From: Deroplatys truncata
Taxonomy: Eukaryota; Arthropoda; Insecta; Mantodea; Mantidae
Length of the DNA: 64,000 nt
Assembly: GCA_030765065.1 (NCBI GenBank)
Contig: CM060975.1
Span: 105,358,094 to 105,422,093 of the forward strand
Direction: 5' to 3'
The notes beneath the pieces are model-generated. The model worked only from the letters and a program-made list of their open reading frames with translations. It ran no database searches and was not told the origin of the DNA. Below are positions 53,161 to 64,000 of this stretch, one piece after another. Every line of letters starts with the position of its first letter. Positions within the stretch are counted from its first letter, which is position 1. A program made the position numbers and the translations under genes.

Positions 53161-53950
53161 TGTATTCAATCCATTATGTATAGGACTTCATATATAATGG
53201 TTTTGTTTAAATGGTAAACCATATTTACTTGCATAAGGGGGGGCATGATATTAGGTTTAAAAAAAGAAGTAATTTTCATTGCAATTTTTGTGGAAAATTT
53301 TGGACATGCCTTGACCTTCAGAAGCTTTGTTTGTTAGGATTCTTGGAACATCCAACCTCTTGTATAGGTAACTGACGTGCCACATACCTCACCTTTAAGC
53401 ATTCATTAGAGTACACATGTTTCACACAGTAACTGTTATTCTGCTTAGTAGTATTGTAGTTTGTTCTTAGTCTCCTTACATATGTAAGCAGCTATCATAT
53501 TTCAAAATTGTTTTGAACTTCTGGCAGCAGTTCAGTCTTTTCCTGTCCTGAAAGCATGGCATTTTTTGGATGAAAAGAGTGAAGGGGCTCTTCACCTTCT
53601 TTGCACTTAAAAATTAAAGAATCATGCAACCAACTCAACCTAGCTGTTTCCATAAGTTGGGCTGCTGCAATGCTTTTTCTCTGAAGTCCACACTGCTTCA
53701 CAAGATTGTGCATTCTAAGGCAACAGGCTGGCAAATGACACTTGACAGCGAGTGTATGCTCTCTCTCTCTAACCACTTGCTAATGAATGTCTCAAACCCT
53801 GTCTCTAGTTTACATGGTTGCTATGACATGACTTCAAACATTTTTTCTGTTTACAGTTTTAAACCTGTAAGTGTTGGGATAGTCTGAACAGATAAGAATA
53901 CTTTCACATCCTTCCCAACTAACTGTCAACCATGCTTGCTTAGGGATCTA
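53161..53950. other. Downstream non-coding stretch
   Basis: No gene recognised. Short frames on either strand (for example 53495-53776 minus) have no domain. Confidence 0.5.
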
Positions 53951-53954
53951 GGAA

Positions 53955-54249
53955 ATTTAATTAAATTGAATTTTATTTATGAACACTCTTTAACTGCTGT
54001 GGTCCTTAGCATCCCATTCTATATTGGGCATGAAAGACTGGAAATTTTGCTCAGAGGCCTCTTTATCAGACTTGAGGTACTTTTACGTGCCGTAAATCTA
54101 CAACACGGGACCACCGAGTTTACTTCCCTTCCAAAGGAAGCCATGCTAAGGGTTTTTGCACTTGAAAAAATGCATCATCATCCGCTGTATTTGAACCTGC
54201 AACCTCGGGAACTAGAGGCTAGCATGGTAACCACTACACCACGGAGGAT
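53955..54249 (-). repeat. tRNA-derived SINE family A, copy 6
   Basis: Reverse orientation, from the AATTAAATTGAATTTTATTT tail to the complement of the head (TAACCACTACACCACGGAGG). It is complete through the A box. Confidence 0.8.
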
Positions 54250-54354
54250 GACTAGAGGCTTACGGACCAGGGGGAGGGATATACCAACATCACACTCAAG
54301 AGTCATGTTTTTGTTATTGTTACAATGGCTTGTGGATATTATTGTTTGTGTTTG

Positions 54355-56386
54355 CAAAATGAATCCAATTAATGACATAGTTTGTAATATACTTGAGACA
54401 CCGTTCTCCAGGTGGAAAGATGAGGATAAGAAAAACATGTTAACAGTTGGAAGACCTATCATGCCATTAAATCTCTGTATAAAAAGGAAAAGAACAGTAA
54501 ATGCTATAATCTTAATTTTAAAACAACTTGGTTTGACAAATTTCCATGGTTGTGCAGTAGCTCCAATTTAGAAAAACTATTTTGAGGGCCCTGTTTACTT
54601 TTTAATATCATATTGTCTGGAATAAGGAAGGATTTTTTTGATTTTAAGAACACTACACGAGCTCTAAGTAAACATACAGATTCTGCTCAACACCTGAAAT
54701 GCAAACTGCAATTGAACACTTGTTTAAAGAATAAAAGTACAATTTCTGACACCCTACAGGAAAATGCAAGGCTATTTATGGTTCAATTCAATGAAAATGT
54801 TTGTATGGATAGACTATCTTTCCAGCTGGTTATAGATGCTGTGCTATATTTAGGTAAGCAAGCACTTGGATTTAGGGGCCATGATGAAAGTTCAATAAAT
54901 TGTGAAAATTTCAAGGAACTGTTTGCTTTAATAATATTGAATTCATTGGAAATTCAAAATCACTATTTGAAAATTAATAGTGTATTCATTGGGGACCCCA
55001 AGACAATTCAAAATGAAGTCATAAACTGCTTATCTGAATAGGTACATACATGATCAATAAAAATGAAATTCGAGTAACATTTTTGCTATTGAAGTTATAG
55101 CACAGATATAACTCAAACATCACAGTGTTCTACCATACTAAGTGTGAATTTTGAAGGAAAAGTTTTTGAGCATTTTCTAGGGTTCTCTGATGTTAGTGCT
55201 GATAAAACATCTGAGGCTTTGTTTAATTTTCTGGATGGGATTTTGTCTGCATTTTCATACAAGAACAAATTAGATGGCTCAATGTTATGATGGGGCAAGT
55301 GTAATGGCAGGTCAGTTAAATGGTCTTCAGAAGAAAATTAAAGACAAAGTACCTCCATCTGTTTTTGTGCATTGTTTAGCTCATCAACTAAACTTGGTGC
55401 TTCAACAAAGTTTAGATTGCATTTTTAAATATTGCATATTTTTTGCAAGTATCAGTGAGATTCCTTCATTTTTTCACCATTCATAAAAAAGAATACAGTA
55501 GTAGATTCAACCTTGGTGGTGTTCTAAATCAAAAGTGTTCACTGCAATTGTAGAAGATTGGGAAAAATTGAAACAAGTGTTTGAGAATGTTATGAATGAA
55601 ATGAATAGTTTCGGATTTACTCTTCTGGCTGTACTGTTCAATAATTACATTTTTTCTTTGACAAACATTCTCTTTGAAGTTTTGCAAAAGAGATCACTGG
55701 ACTTGCTTATTGCATTTCAAAGATCAGGGAGACATGTGATTTAATAAGCAATAAATGAAATGAACAATACTTTTTGGTATTATTTGAGAAAGCCAATAAT
55801 CTGACCAATCAGACTCAAGGATGAAATTTTCAAAAATTTCAAGATTTTATTTTTCAAAATTTTGGATTCCATTTCAATGGAACTGAAAGTAAGGTTTCAG
55901 GATTGTAACAGTTTACAACTTCTTGCCCTTGTGGATAACACAAAATTTGAAAACTACGCTAAGATTTTTCTTCAGCTCTTGAAAATTTACAACAATGTTA
56001 TTCAAAGATATTTCAAAGAATTGATCATTTAAAGAATTAACTGAATCTTTTGTGTGCTGGTGAGGTGTATAGGTCTGTTACTACAGTGAAGTATTTTAAA
56101 TTGTGCCAGGAAAATACGGATGTATTTGAGAATTGTGCAAGTTATTTCCTTTAGTTTCCACAATTCCATCCGCAAGTGCAACAATGAAATAAGTTTTTCG
56201 TGTTTGAAAAGAATTAAATCTGTCACTAGAAATACTATATCACAAGGCAGATTCACTTCAGCGAACATTTCTATCCAGAAGGAACGCTTGTACAAACTTA
56301 TAAAGAATGAGCCACTTTATGAGGAGATCATGGATAAGTTTGCTACTCTCAAAGACTGGAGGACTGACTTAATATACAAGAAATAA
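54355..56386 (+). mobile_element. hAT transposon relic 3 (ZMYM1/DUF4371-like), plus strand
   Basis: A decayed hAT transposase. In order: N-terminal NDIVCNILETPFSRWK and TVGRPIMPLNL (54360-54470); NFHGCAVAPI with a damaged Cys-rich TTF-like block (54540-54600); a block with LSKHTDSAQHLKCKLQLNT (54667-54722) and LGKQALGFRGHDESS (54850-54895); MAQCYDGASVMAGQLNGLQ (55274-55330) with VHCLAHQLNLVLQQSLD, a perfect HCLAHQLNL motif; VFENVMNEMNSFGF (about 55576-55617); and a C-terminal region with RIKSVTRNTISQGRF and DKFATLKDWRTDLIYKK (56206-56383). It is related to relic 2 in architecture but not a recent duplicate of it. Several stops and frameshifts are present. Confidence 0.85.
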
Positions 56387-56524
56387 AATAGGTGAGTCTC
56401 GCATGATAATTATTTCGCTAAATTATTGTTTAAATTTAGCTATCATTGTTTATTAAAGTCTGCAGCTCTTCAGCTACTATTTAAGGCACGGGCTACCACT
56501 ATTAAGTGGTTATATGTAGTGTGC

Positions 56525-56800
56525 AATGGGAAGAAAGAACAATAGTTACACGGCAAAATTAAACTTCAAGTAGTTGATTTTGAAAGAAAAATGGAGTAAA
56601 GCATGCGAAGAAACTTAGGCATAGAACCAAATTAATTGTTACCGGAAGAACCAGACAGAAAAATTGACCTGTCCATCATTTCATGGCCCAAAATATGACA
56701 AACATCCCGACATTGACCAAGAAGTGTTAGATTATGCTGTGGAACTAAGAAATAATGGCATTGCAGTAACATGTGTGTCGTATCTTAGGAAAATGCTGAG
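56525..56800 (+). mobile_element. Tigger/pogo-type transposase N-terminal fragment
   Basis: Broken frames read SYTAKFKLQVVDFERK, then KYDKHPDIDQEVLDYAVELR and NNGIAVTCVSYLRKM. These match the start of the first helix-turn-helix and the CENPB-type second DNA-binding domain of pogo/Tigger transposases. The DDE domain is absent. It follows hAT relic 3 by about 140 bases. Confidence 0.65.
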
Positions 56801-56809
56801 CTGGTAATG

Positions 56810-56990
56810 ATGGGAGTATCTCACACATGCACACACATACACAAACCTTTTTCTAAAAATACTTTTTTTTTGCATTCAGGGGGCCTAAAAACATGTATTT
56901 CTGGTGAAATATCGACATCACTTTTTGCATGGGATATAATACTTCCTCTTACTTACTATAGTAATAGTAGTGGAAGCAAAAAAATAATTG
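56810..56990 (+). repeat. Repeat A right-end fragment
   Basis: A short piece with CACACACATACACAAACC, ACATGTATTTCTGGTGAAAT and TACTTCCTCTTACTTACTAT, that is, the CA tract to the right terminus. Confidence 0.65.
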
Positions 56991-56999
56991 GGAAAGTGG

Positions 57000-58730
57000 G
57001 GGCTTAAAGAGCATAAACAGGTAAACATTATTGCAATGGTGGCTAAGTTTATTTGGTCAACAACATATATATTAACTTAAATAATATAAACATTTAAACA
57101 ACATTAAAACTTTTGTACCTTACAGAATAAAGTGTTTTATACCCATCCCAAAATCTGTTTCTCTTACTAATGCTATTATTGCAATCTGCACTCCACTTCC
57201 CAATGTAAATTTAAAGTTGAATGAATCCAGCATTTTGGGGAATTAATAAAGATGTTAAGGAGTTACAGGAAAAGGTAGGTTATTTAGAGTTAAAAACTGC
57301 TTTAGCACAATATGAACACCTAGTGGTATTTGAATAAGGACTTTCATATACTTTGAGAAATTTATTTTCATCTTTAACACTTACTTAACTCAACAAGTAC
57401 GATCACAGCTTATATATTAAATATTAATAACTTTAAAATTTGGCATGTCATTATGTATATATTACAATTTTAAACATCTTATATACATATACAGCAATAT
57501 ATAAACAAATATTTAAATATGTTGCACGAGTATTCATATTCTTAAAAATACTAGCTTCACTTCTTTTCTAAAATGTGCTGCATATTATATGAACATGATC
57601 CGAGAGTTTCACTCTTAAATTTCTATTTGCGCTTTTTCTTTTCTTTCTTAAAAGCTATACATACCTGAAAAGACCATTATTTTACAAATACAGTATTTCT
57701 TAACTTATTTAGCAATATAGACATATACTGTCCTGTTTAATGCTTTATCAAGTGGTTAAATTACTTGGCTTTTCGCAGAGTAATTTTTTATTCATTCTCT
57801 ACAAGTGAATCTGATTCTGCAAATGCTCCATTATACATTTTGTCTAAACGAGTGTGCTTAGGTTAGATTTGCATTGTTGTTCTTTGTAGTAGTTCAGTAT
57901 GATTAAAGGAGCAGTCCAGTCTAAAATCATATGAGCTTGAAAAAAAAAGGGGCCTTGAATATAAAATTAAATAAATAAAAAAGCACTTTCTGAGTAAAAT
58001 TTGAATACAGCATTCTCAAGAGACACACCTCAGCATCAAAAGTTGTGATCTTATATGGTTTGCTTGTTGTACACAAAGCAGTAGCTTATATTTAGTGAAA
58101 TTACAGTAGCTCTTTAAACCGTGCTTGTTACAGACTCCTGCAGTATTATTTGTGGTTGTAATCCTACCCATGGAAAAACGAAGATGACCTCTTTTAACTG
58201 TTTTATAATTTTGAAAGGCTGCTCAATTGCTTCAAATCCTGGAAACTTAAAATTGTTAGGGAGAACTTTACAGTTTCTAAATGAAGTGTAGTACTTTCAA
58301 AGAATTTTGCACTTGATGACTTCGACACTTTAATAAACAAAAGTGTAATGAAGTTAAGATTTCATTGAAATGAAATGTGGTGGCCTCTCTATCTGAAAGA
58401 GAAATCTTCCAAAATGTATTATCCCTACACAAGCATTTATGCTGCCAGCCACTTGTTCTTGAAGACTAACGCATCAATTGGTGAAGGTAGCACCAATAAG
58501 TAATTATAATAATTCAAATGTAAAGTACATATAAAAATTAAGGAAACTGATACTGAAAGTGTGCGCAATCACGAGTTTCAAAGTATAGCCAAAATAAATG
58601 TGCATAAATTGTTTAAGTGCTGATCATACATTCCATAAACTGATTCTTGATACAGAGGAGCTTACTATAACACTCTGCAGCTTAGCAGTCAAGACTAATA
58701 GTTCTAAAAAGAAATACGGCTTAACTTAGG
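57000..58730. other. AT-rich, repeat-poor non-coding stretch
   Basis: No gene, repeat A copy or SINE recognised. It could include untranslated sequence of an unseen neighbour, but nothing in the sequence proves this. Confidence 0.5.
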
Positions 58731-58734
58731 ATAT

Positions 58735-59230
58735 CCTTGTGGAGTTGCTAATCTCCCATCGGATATTCCTAGGTGACAGATAGGAGAACGCTCATCAGAT
58801 ATGGTGCGTACCAGGGAAATAAAATACTCAGGGCAGACCAAAACTAGCATTACTGCCTTACAGAGAGATATTGGTTATCAAGGACTAAAGGAAGAAAACC
58901 TTGATTAAAAATCACCTGGTCCTCCTGGTTGGGGGTTGATGCAACGGGCCAACTTCCTGTTCATTGCAGGGGGGGATAGTTAAAAAAGTAAGGAATTACA
59001 GCCGGAAACATTTAAGAATATTCTAAAACAGCTATGGAAATGCTACAAGAATGGAAGATGAAAGAATAATGGAGTGGATGCCACCAGGAAGGATGAGAAA
59101 AGGAAGACCGCATCGCACATGGAATCACGGAATTAGAGGGGCAATGATGGAGTGGGAAATTGAGGAAGATTTATGGTCCAATAGGCAAGAATGGAGAAAA
59201 GTGATAAGAAGATGTTAAAACCGTAGGCTT
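58735..59230 (+). mobile_element. RTE/CR1-like LINE remnant (5' leader joined to ORF2 C-terminus)
   Basis: 59042-59218 encodes ATRMEDERIMEWMPPGRMRK, then GRPHRTWNHGIRGAMMEW and EEDLWSNRQEWRKVIRRC to a TAA. This is the widespread C-terminal block (ERxMEWxPPGRRxRGRPxxTW) of LINE ORF2 proteins. The upstream CCTGGTCCTCCTGGTTGGGG segment resembles the leader of such elements, so an internal deletion may have joined the two. Confidence 0.65.
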
Positions 59231-62200
59231 GAGTGCTGGAAAAGTGTTTGTACATTGTACAACTAGAAATATATATTTTCTCAAATACACATATTCCCAA
59301 ATCCTGAAATGTGATTTATGGCATATAAACAGGTTGAGGGTGCATTAACGCTTCGATGGTGATTGGTTGTAAAATTCATGTTCTTATACTCTCCTGCATA
59401 GAGAATAGGACACTGCTTTCCTAAACCTGGTGGACTTTATCACACATTTAGAGCGGACATAGATGTTCTGACTGCCTAAGTTGCTGTTCTTTAAAAAGTG
59501 AGTAAATTTTAACAATCTACATATATGTTAGCACAATATCATAAGGCAGTTGTATTTTACCAATATATTTTTAACACTTGCACCTACTTTAAACCCTTTA
59601 TTATGTACATGCTGAGAATGCTTGGAGTGAAATCACATAATATTCCATTAAAACTTGTATATTTGCTTCACACAATTGCACTGAATTTGGACAAAAACAG
59701 CCTTCTTGTAATTACCACCCCACCTCATTATTCTAGAAAATCATTCTGATCAGTAATTTTAAAATGGACAGCTCCTTTAAGATGTTTGGTGGTCATTAAG
59801 TTTGTGGTAAAAAGAACAGCCGTAACTATTTGCAGAAGTATTTCTTCAAGAGTACAAGGAAAAACTCTGTTTCTACCACAATCACATTAAATATTTAAAC
59901 TTAAAATGTATTGTAGACTAGGGTAATTTTGCAGCACTTTAGGCGACACATTTCATTTTTCACTATAACAAACTTTCTACATGAACAATATCATTTCATT
60001 AGGATTCCAATGGTTACTTTAAGTTTTAGGACACCATATTCATTATTGGTGAAATATTAACCAATGGTAGGGGATATTTTCACTTTATTTCCATTATTAT
60101 AAAGCTGATTACTCCTCTGGTACTACGTGTAATATATAGTATAGCACAATAATTATCACAATGTAATAATAAGTCATTATTACAAAAAGTATGTTTTACC
60201 AGGAGCAGTTTCAAATGTCTAAATTTTTTACTCTGTCAAATCTTACTCAACTCTGGAGTACAATATACAAGATTCTGACTGGCACATTTACATTACAGTT
60301 CTGCATGGGCCTGAACCAAGCACACAAGCTAGATTAAATTCTCAGGATTAAATTCTCAAATGCTTGTCATGCTTGCACTTGATAAAGAGCACAAAGAATT
60401 AATTTATCCCATTATTCAGAACCATGAACTCTGAAAGCAGAGATACATTGAGGGTAGTGGTATTATTTACCATTTTGGTCAAATGGGCACTGCAGTAATT
60501 TCTTCTCAGTCTTGGTTCAGATCACGAAAGGTCATGCCTAAAGATATTTGCCCATGCAGATCTCTAGTTTAAAGCACCATTACACTGGACTAGCCAAGGT
60601 CTTCTTATTGTTATTTCTATGCATTCCTCTAACATTACCTTTGTATAGTTCTGGTAAATTCTTCCACAAGTTTCCTCTTGGCGTTGCTATAATCTCTATA
60701 TGTTACAGAAAATACCTGATAGTTTTATTCCACAGATTAGTTATTCTTAAAACTGTGGTGCAAAGTAACTGGGAAAGCCAGTTTCTTTTTGGTGCAAACC
60801 AATTTTGAGGTAGTACGAAATTGCTCTGGTCATTTTTATATGAAATTACTCTTGCAGAATGTGACTAAGGTATATATTGTATGCTAAAATGCACAAGGAA
60901 GACTAATTAATACTTTAATGCACAAATACTATCAAACAGTTAAAAGAGACTTACCAATTCTATAAGATTAATAAGCCCTTGGCATACATTCCAGTTCACA
61001 AGACTACTACATGAAACATTCATCACCAAATGGCAGTACACTTATGTGAGAGCAAGCACTTCTGTTCTTAGATGTCAAAACTACAGTTTTATAATGTGTT
61101 TCTGGGACAGCAGAGTGTATAAAGTTAACCCTGCAAATTTACCCCAGTGTACATGTACATAAGAAATGTTTACATTTGAGCAATAAATTTCTTAACACTT
61201 ATTTATTTTGTTATTAAACAATAATACTGATACTGAATAAGGCCTTAAAACTGATACAAATTACATACTTCTAATGGAAAATGATACAACAGAATGTTAG
61301 ATTAACTTATGATACACTCATTTGTTTCATGTAGGAGACTCCAATTCTCCTTTCAGGTAATCTTTATAAACAGAGTTTTTATACTTCTTGCTTTGATGGG
61401 ATTTCACTTGACAAGTTTTAATTTCAGTGCTTATATGCACTGTAGGCCGGTGTTACTACCTTTGTAACCAACCAATTTGGCATTTGCAGATACATATACA
61501 GTTAAGATTAGGCCTTTTTTTACTTCAATAAATTAATTTGAAAATGCAAAACTTAACATTGGTGATTACCTCAATGGCTATGGGAAAATCTATATGGTTG
61601 TTGCTAATGTTTACATTAGCACAGAAGAATGTGCTCAACTTCACTACTAATTTTGAACACTAATAACTTTCAAAACATATCCTGTGAACTAAATATTGAT
61701 AGGAAAGCTGAGTGCCATTACTGCTTTTAAATTGAAATAAATATAACTTCCCAAAATATGAAAGTAATGCGTAATTATAGAAAATCATGACAGTTGGTTT
61801 TCCTTTGAAAAGGTAATTTCTCAAAATATTTAATCCTAGATGTCTTACACAGAAAGACTGAGTAGAACCTACAATTTTCACTTGCACCATTTAGAGACGT
61901 GGAATGGAGGAACCAGGAGATCTTAATGGAGGAATGGTGAGTAAGGAGTCGATGATGAAGGGATAGGAGAAGTTGAATGAAAAGAACAGATGTTGGCAGA
62001 AGAATGGTGGCGAATATAGTGGGAAGTGAGTGAGTGTGTAGTGATAGTGAAATAAAAATGAAGGTTAAAGAGAGTGGAAAATTATTAAATTAATTAAAAG
62101 TGAAAAAAGTTTTTAAATTGAGAGTGTGAAGTAGGTTATAGTAGAAGTTAAAAATTTGGAAGTGTGGTGAATATGGTAAACAATTATAAATTGTATGATG

Positions 62201-63018
62201 TTTGATAATGTAGTGAAGTGAGAAATATTTAATGCAGATACAAACTATATATAGATTAGTTTGATAGTTCAGTGAAGTGAAGCATATTTATGATGTATAA
62301 TGCTTTGATACGGCATTGAACACACTAATAATAATTACGAACAGATATACTGAAACATAGATTAAAGAAACTTAATGGTACAGAGATTATAAAGGAATAT
62401 AACACATACAGATTAGAATATTTTTGTGTGTTGGATAACATAAAAATATTTAGTAAATTAGCAATTTTAGTAAGTAGGTAAAAACTGGATTCCAGTAATT
62501 GTGTATACTGGCTTCCAGTATAAATAGTTATTTACTAATATTTTGTTGATTTAAGTTTAATTTAATTTGCTTTATTTTACTTTGTTTTAATTTATTTCAT
62601 TCTGTTACTAGTTAAATCTGTACAACATTCTAAAAATTAATAATAAGTGAACTAAATAGAAAATTTGGTATACATGTTCTGATATAGTTAACTAGATACC
62701 AGAACGTTATTTTATTTTATTTATTATTATTTTATTTTTTTTACCTAAGTGTCCAAAGTTTTGCACAGATTGCTGAATGGTGCAAATTTATACATAAGGG
62801 GTTGAAAATATTAGTATAATAGTATTTTGAAGTTCCTGTTTTTGCCCAGTTCTATAGCTCATGTGTACAAATTCCTGCCTTGATTGGCCAATTGGTATAA
62901 TATTTGGAAATATTTTATAGCCTATTTCTGCCAGAACAGTGCTATTCAATAGTGAAAGAATTATAAAAACTGATTGAATGGTTTCCAGAATTAACATCCC
63001 CCTCACACACATATATAT
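59231..63018. other. AT-rich, repeat-poor non-coding stretch
   Basis: No gene was recognised on either strand. A purine-rich run lies at about 61895-62090. Open frames here, such as 60548-60808, are hydrophobic but lack any motif and lie in AT-rich DNA where chance frames are common. Confidence 0.5.
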
Positions 63019-63465
63019 TGTGATGCAGCGACTATGGCCTGAGCTTATCGGGAGGATGGCGACTGACTGGCCAGTTGGAGAGATAAGCGGATGCAATAAA
63101 ACTCTTGCCCAACATAAACGTTGGGCAATAGCACTCTTGCCCAACATAAACGTCAAAAGCGCTATTGAGAAATAACCAATAAAAAATTCTGGAAGCTTCT
63201 TGCTCCCCACTCCCCACGAACATTCTAGAACCATGCCGAAAACTCCAGGGGCTATATATGTTATGTGGCATTGTGTTATGAGGTGATGATGGAGGTGGTA
63301 ATGCTGGATGTTTAAGGAATGAGTGCACATTTTTTGTGTAATGCTAGGAGATGATGGGTCAGAAATGCAGTGTTACAGTACTAAACAATGAAAACCATAT
63401 GCAAATTGTTCAATAAAAATAGTTTTAAGTTATATACTATAGCAACTGTTTTACTTGGGTGCACA
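63019..63465 (+). repeat. Solo retrotransposon LTR (LTR 2)
   Basis: It begins TGTGATGCAGCGAC, related to LTR 1 at 13033 (ATGCAGCGA and GAGCT...TATC shared). It holds two perfect heat-shock elements (63187-63199 and 63218-63230), a TATA box TATATA at 63253-63258 and AATAAA at 63412-63417, then TGGGTGCACA near the end. A 32-base tandem duplication with a hairpin lies at 63101-63152. No internal region follows, which suggests a solo LTR. Confidence 0.6.
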
Positions 63466-63600
63466 CCTTTTTATGTCTTTCCATAGAATAATAAGATATT
63501 CTAATTAGCACACCTAGTAGCTACTTCCTGATTTCTGCACTGGTTTTCAACATTCTCAATATGAGCTTTGATTTCTATGTTCTACAGAGTCCCATAGAGC

Positions 63601-64000
63601 AGTGGTCTTCAACCTTTTCTTCACTTGTGACCGACATGACATTAAGTATGCCCTAAAAAAATTAAATTAACAATAATCATAATGCAGACATACCTTGCAT
63701 TAGTAAGACACCTGTCTTTGGACCTGGTTACAGAGATGATCCCACTTGGATAGAAGTTGACACAAAGCCACACGTAAGTTGTCGTTTACCCCTGGTCTGT
63801 TTCTTGTTTTGTTTTTAAGTTTGTCATTGTTGAAAGCCCCTTTTTACACAGTATGCAGCTGGAAATATTAATAAAGTTGAAACTGCCTCAGAAGATAATT
63901 GTTTACAGTCACTTTTTGAACTGACATTTGACCAAAATATTTTCAAGGGCATTTCATGGAAAACTGACTTTGGTCCACTGTCACGTGAAAGTTTGATCAG
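63601..64000 (+). mobile_element. Start of a hAT-like element running off the right edge
   Basis: CAGTGGTCTTCAACC at 63600-63614 has the form of hAT (Charlie-type) terminal inverted repeats (CAGxGGTTCTCAAC). The preceding CCATAGAG could be an 8-base target duplication. The following 390 bases have no clear ORF. The partner end and any transposase lie outside the window. Confidence 0.5.

Noticed and set aside
53495..53776. 93-residue minus-strand frame downstream of the ZIP gene
   Set aside because: No recognisable domain, and overlapping frames on both strands are equally open, so it is probably chance.
60548..60808. Hydrophobic 86-residue plus-strand frame
   Set aside because: T-rich DNA readily gives hydrophobic frames. 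No signal motif, splice context or homologous feature supports a gene.
63187..63258. A heat-shock gene promoter
   Set aside because: HSEs and TATA are real, but no chaperone coding follows. The unit shares its start with LTR 1 and has its own AATAAA, so an LTR is the simpler reading.

Overview
This is a eukaryotic, AT-rich and repeat-laden window, most likely from an insect with a large genome. The one host gene is an intron-rich zinc transporter. The transposon fauna (hAT, piggyBac, PIF/Harbinger with a MADF partner, LOA-like LINE, Penelope-like, Tigger/pogo, LTR elements and many tRNA-derived SINEs) is typical of large arthropod genomes. A cockroach, termite or orthopteroid grade is my guess only. 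There are no bacterial-style operons, rRNA genes or CRISPR arrays.

The host gene is a ZIP (SLC39) zinc transporter of the LIV-1 subfamily on the + strand, 16,500-52,035. I resolve nine coding exons: 16500-16688, 19362-19524, 41282-41560, 43545-43714, 46611-46748, 47260-47338, 48915-49172, 50272-50459 and 51889-52035. All splice phases match, the coding total is 1,611 nt (536 aa plus stop), and all eight membrane segments and the HELPHELGD metal site are present. Exon 2 has no ATG of its own and was found by eye between repeats. Intron 2 is 21.8 kb.

Layout. 1-16 kb (upstream): an unidentified tail ORF at the left edge, a hAT relic (-, 0.3-2.15 kb), a second hAT relic (+, 6.85-8.91 kb), a piggyBac relic (+, 11.15-12.85 kb), and a retrotransposon LTR with leader (13.03-14.0 kb). 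16-19.5 kb: CpG-richer promoter, exon 1, two foldback MITEs, exon 2. 19.5-41.3 kb: intron 2, packed with SINEs, an abundant ~0.85 kb repeat (called repeat A here) and a LOA-like LINE (-, 31.07-37.3 kb) split by a PIF/Harbinger element (31.56-34.60 kb). 41-52 kb: exons 3-9 with further repeats, including a Penelope-like relic. 52-57 kb: 3' UTR, a third hAT relic (+, 54.36-56.39 kb) and a Tigger/pogo fragment. 57-64 kb: mostly unique AT-rich DNA with a LINE 3' fragment, a second LTR related to that at 13 kb, and the start of a hAT-like element running off the right edge.

The best candidates for something new are repeat A (about 17 copies, inverted ACTTTCTCTAC ends, a hairpin at a copy-copy junction and an internal CA microsatellite), the Harbinger element whose transposase lies antisense inside the intron of its own MADF gene, and the paired LTRs with perfect heat-shock elements. 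No wholly unknown multi-gene system was seen.
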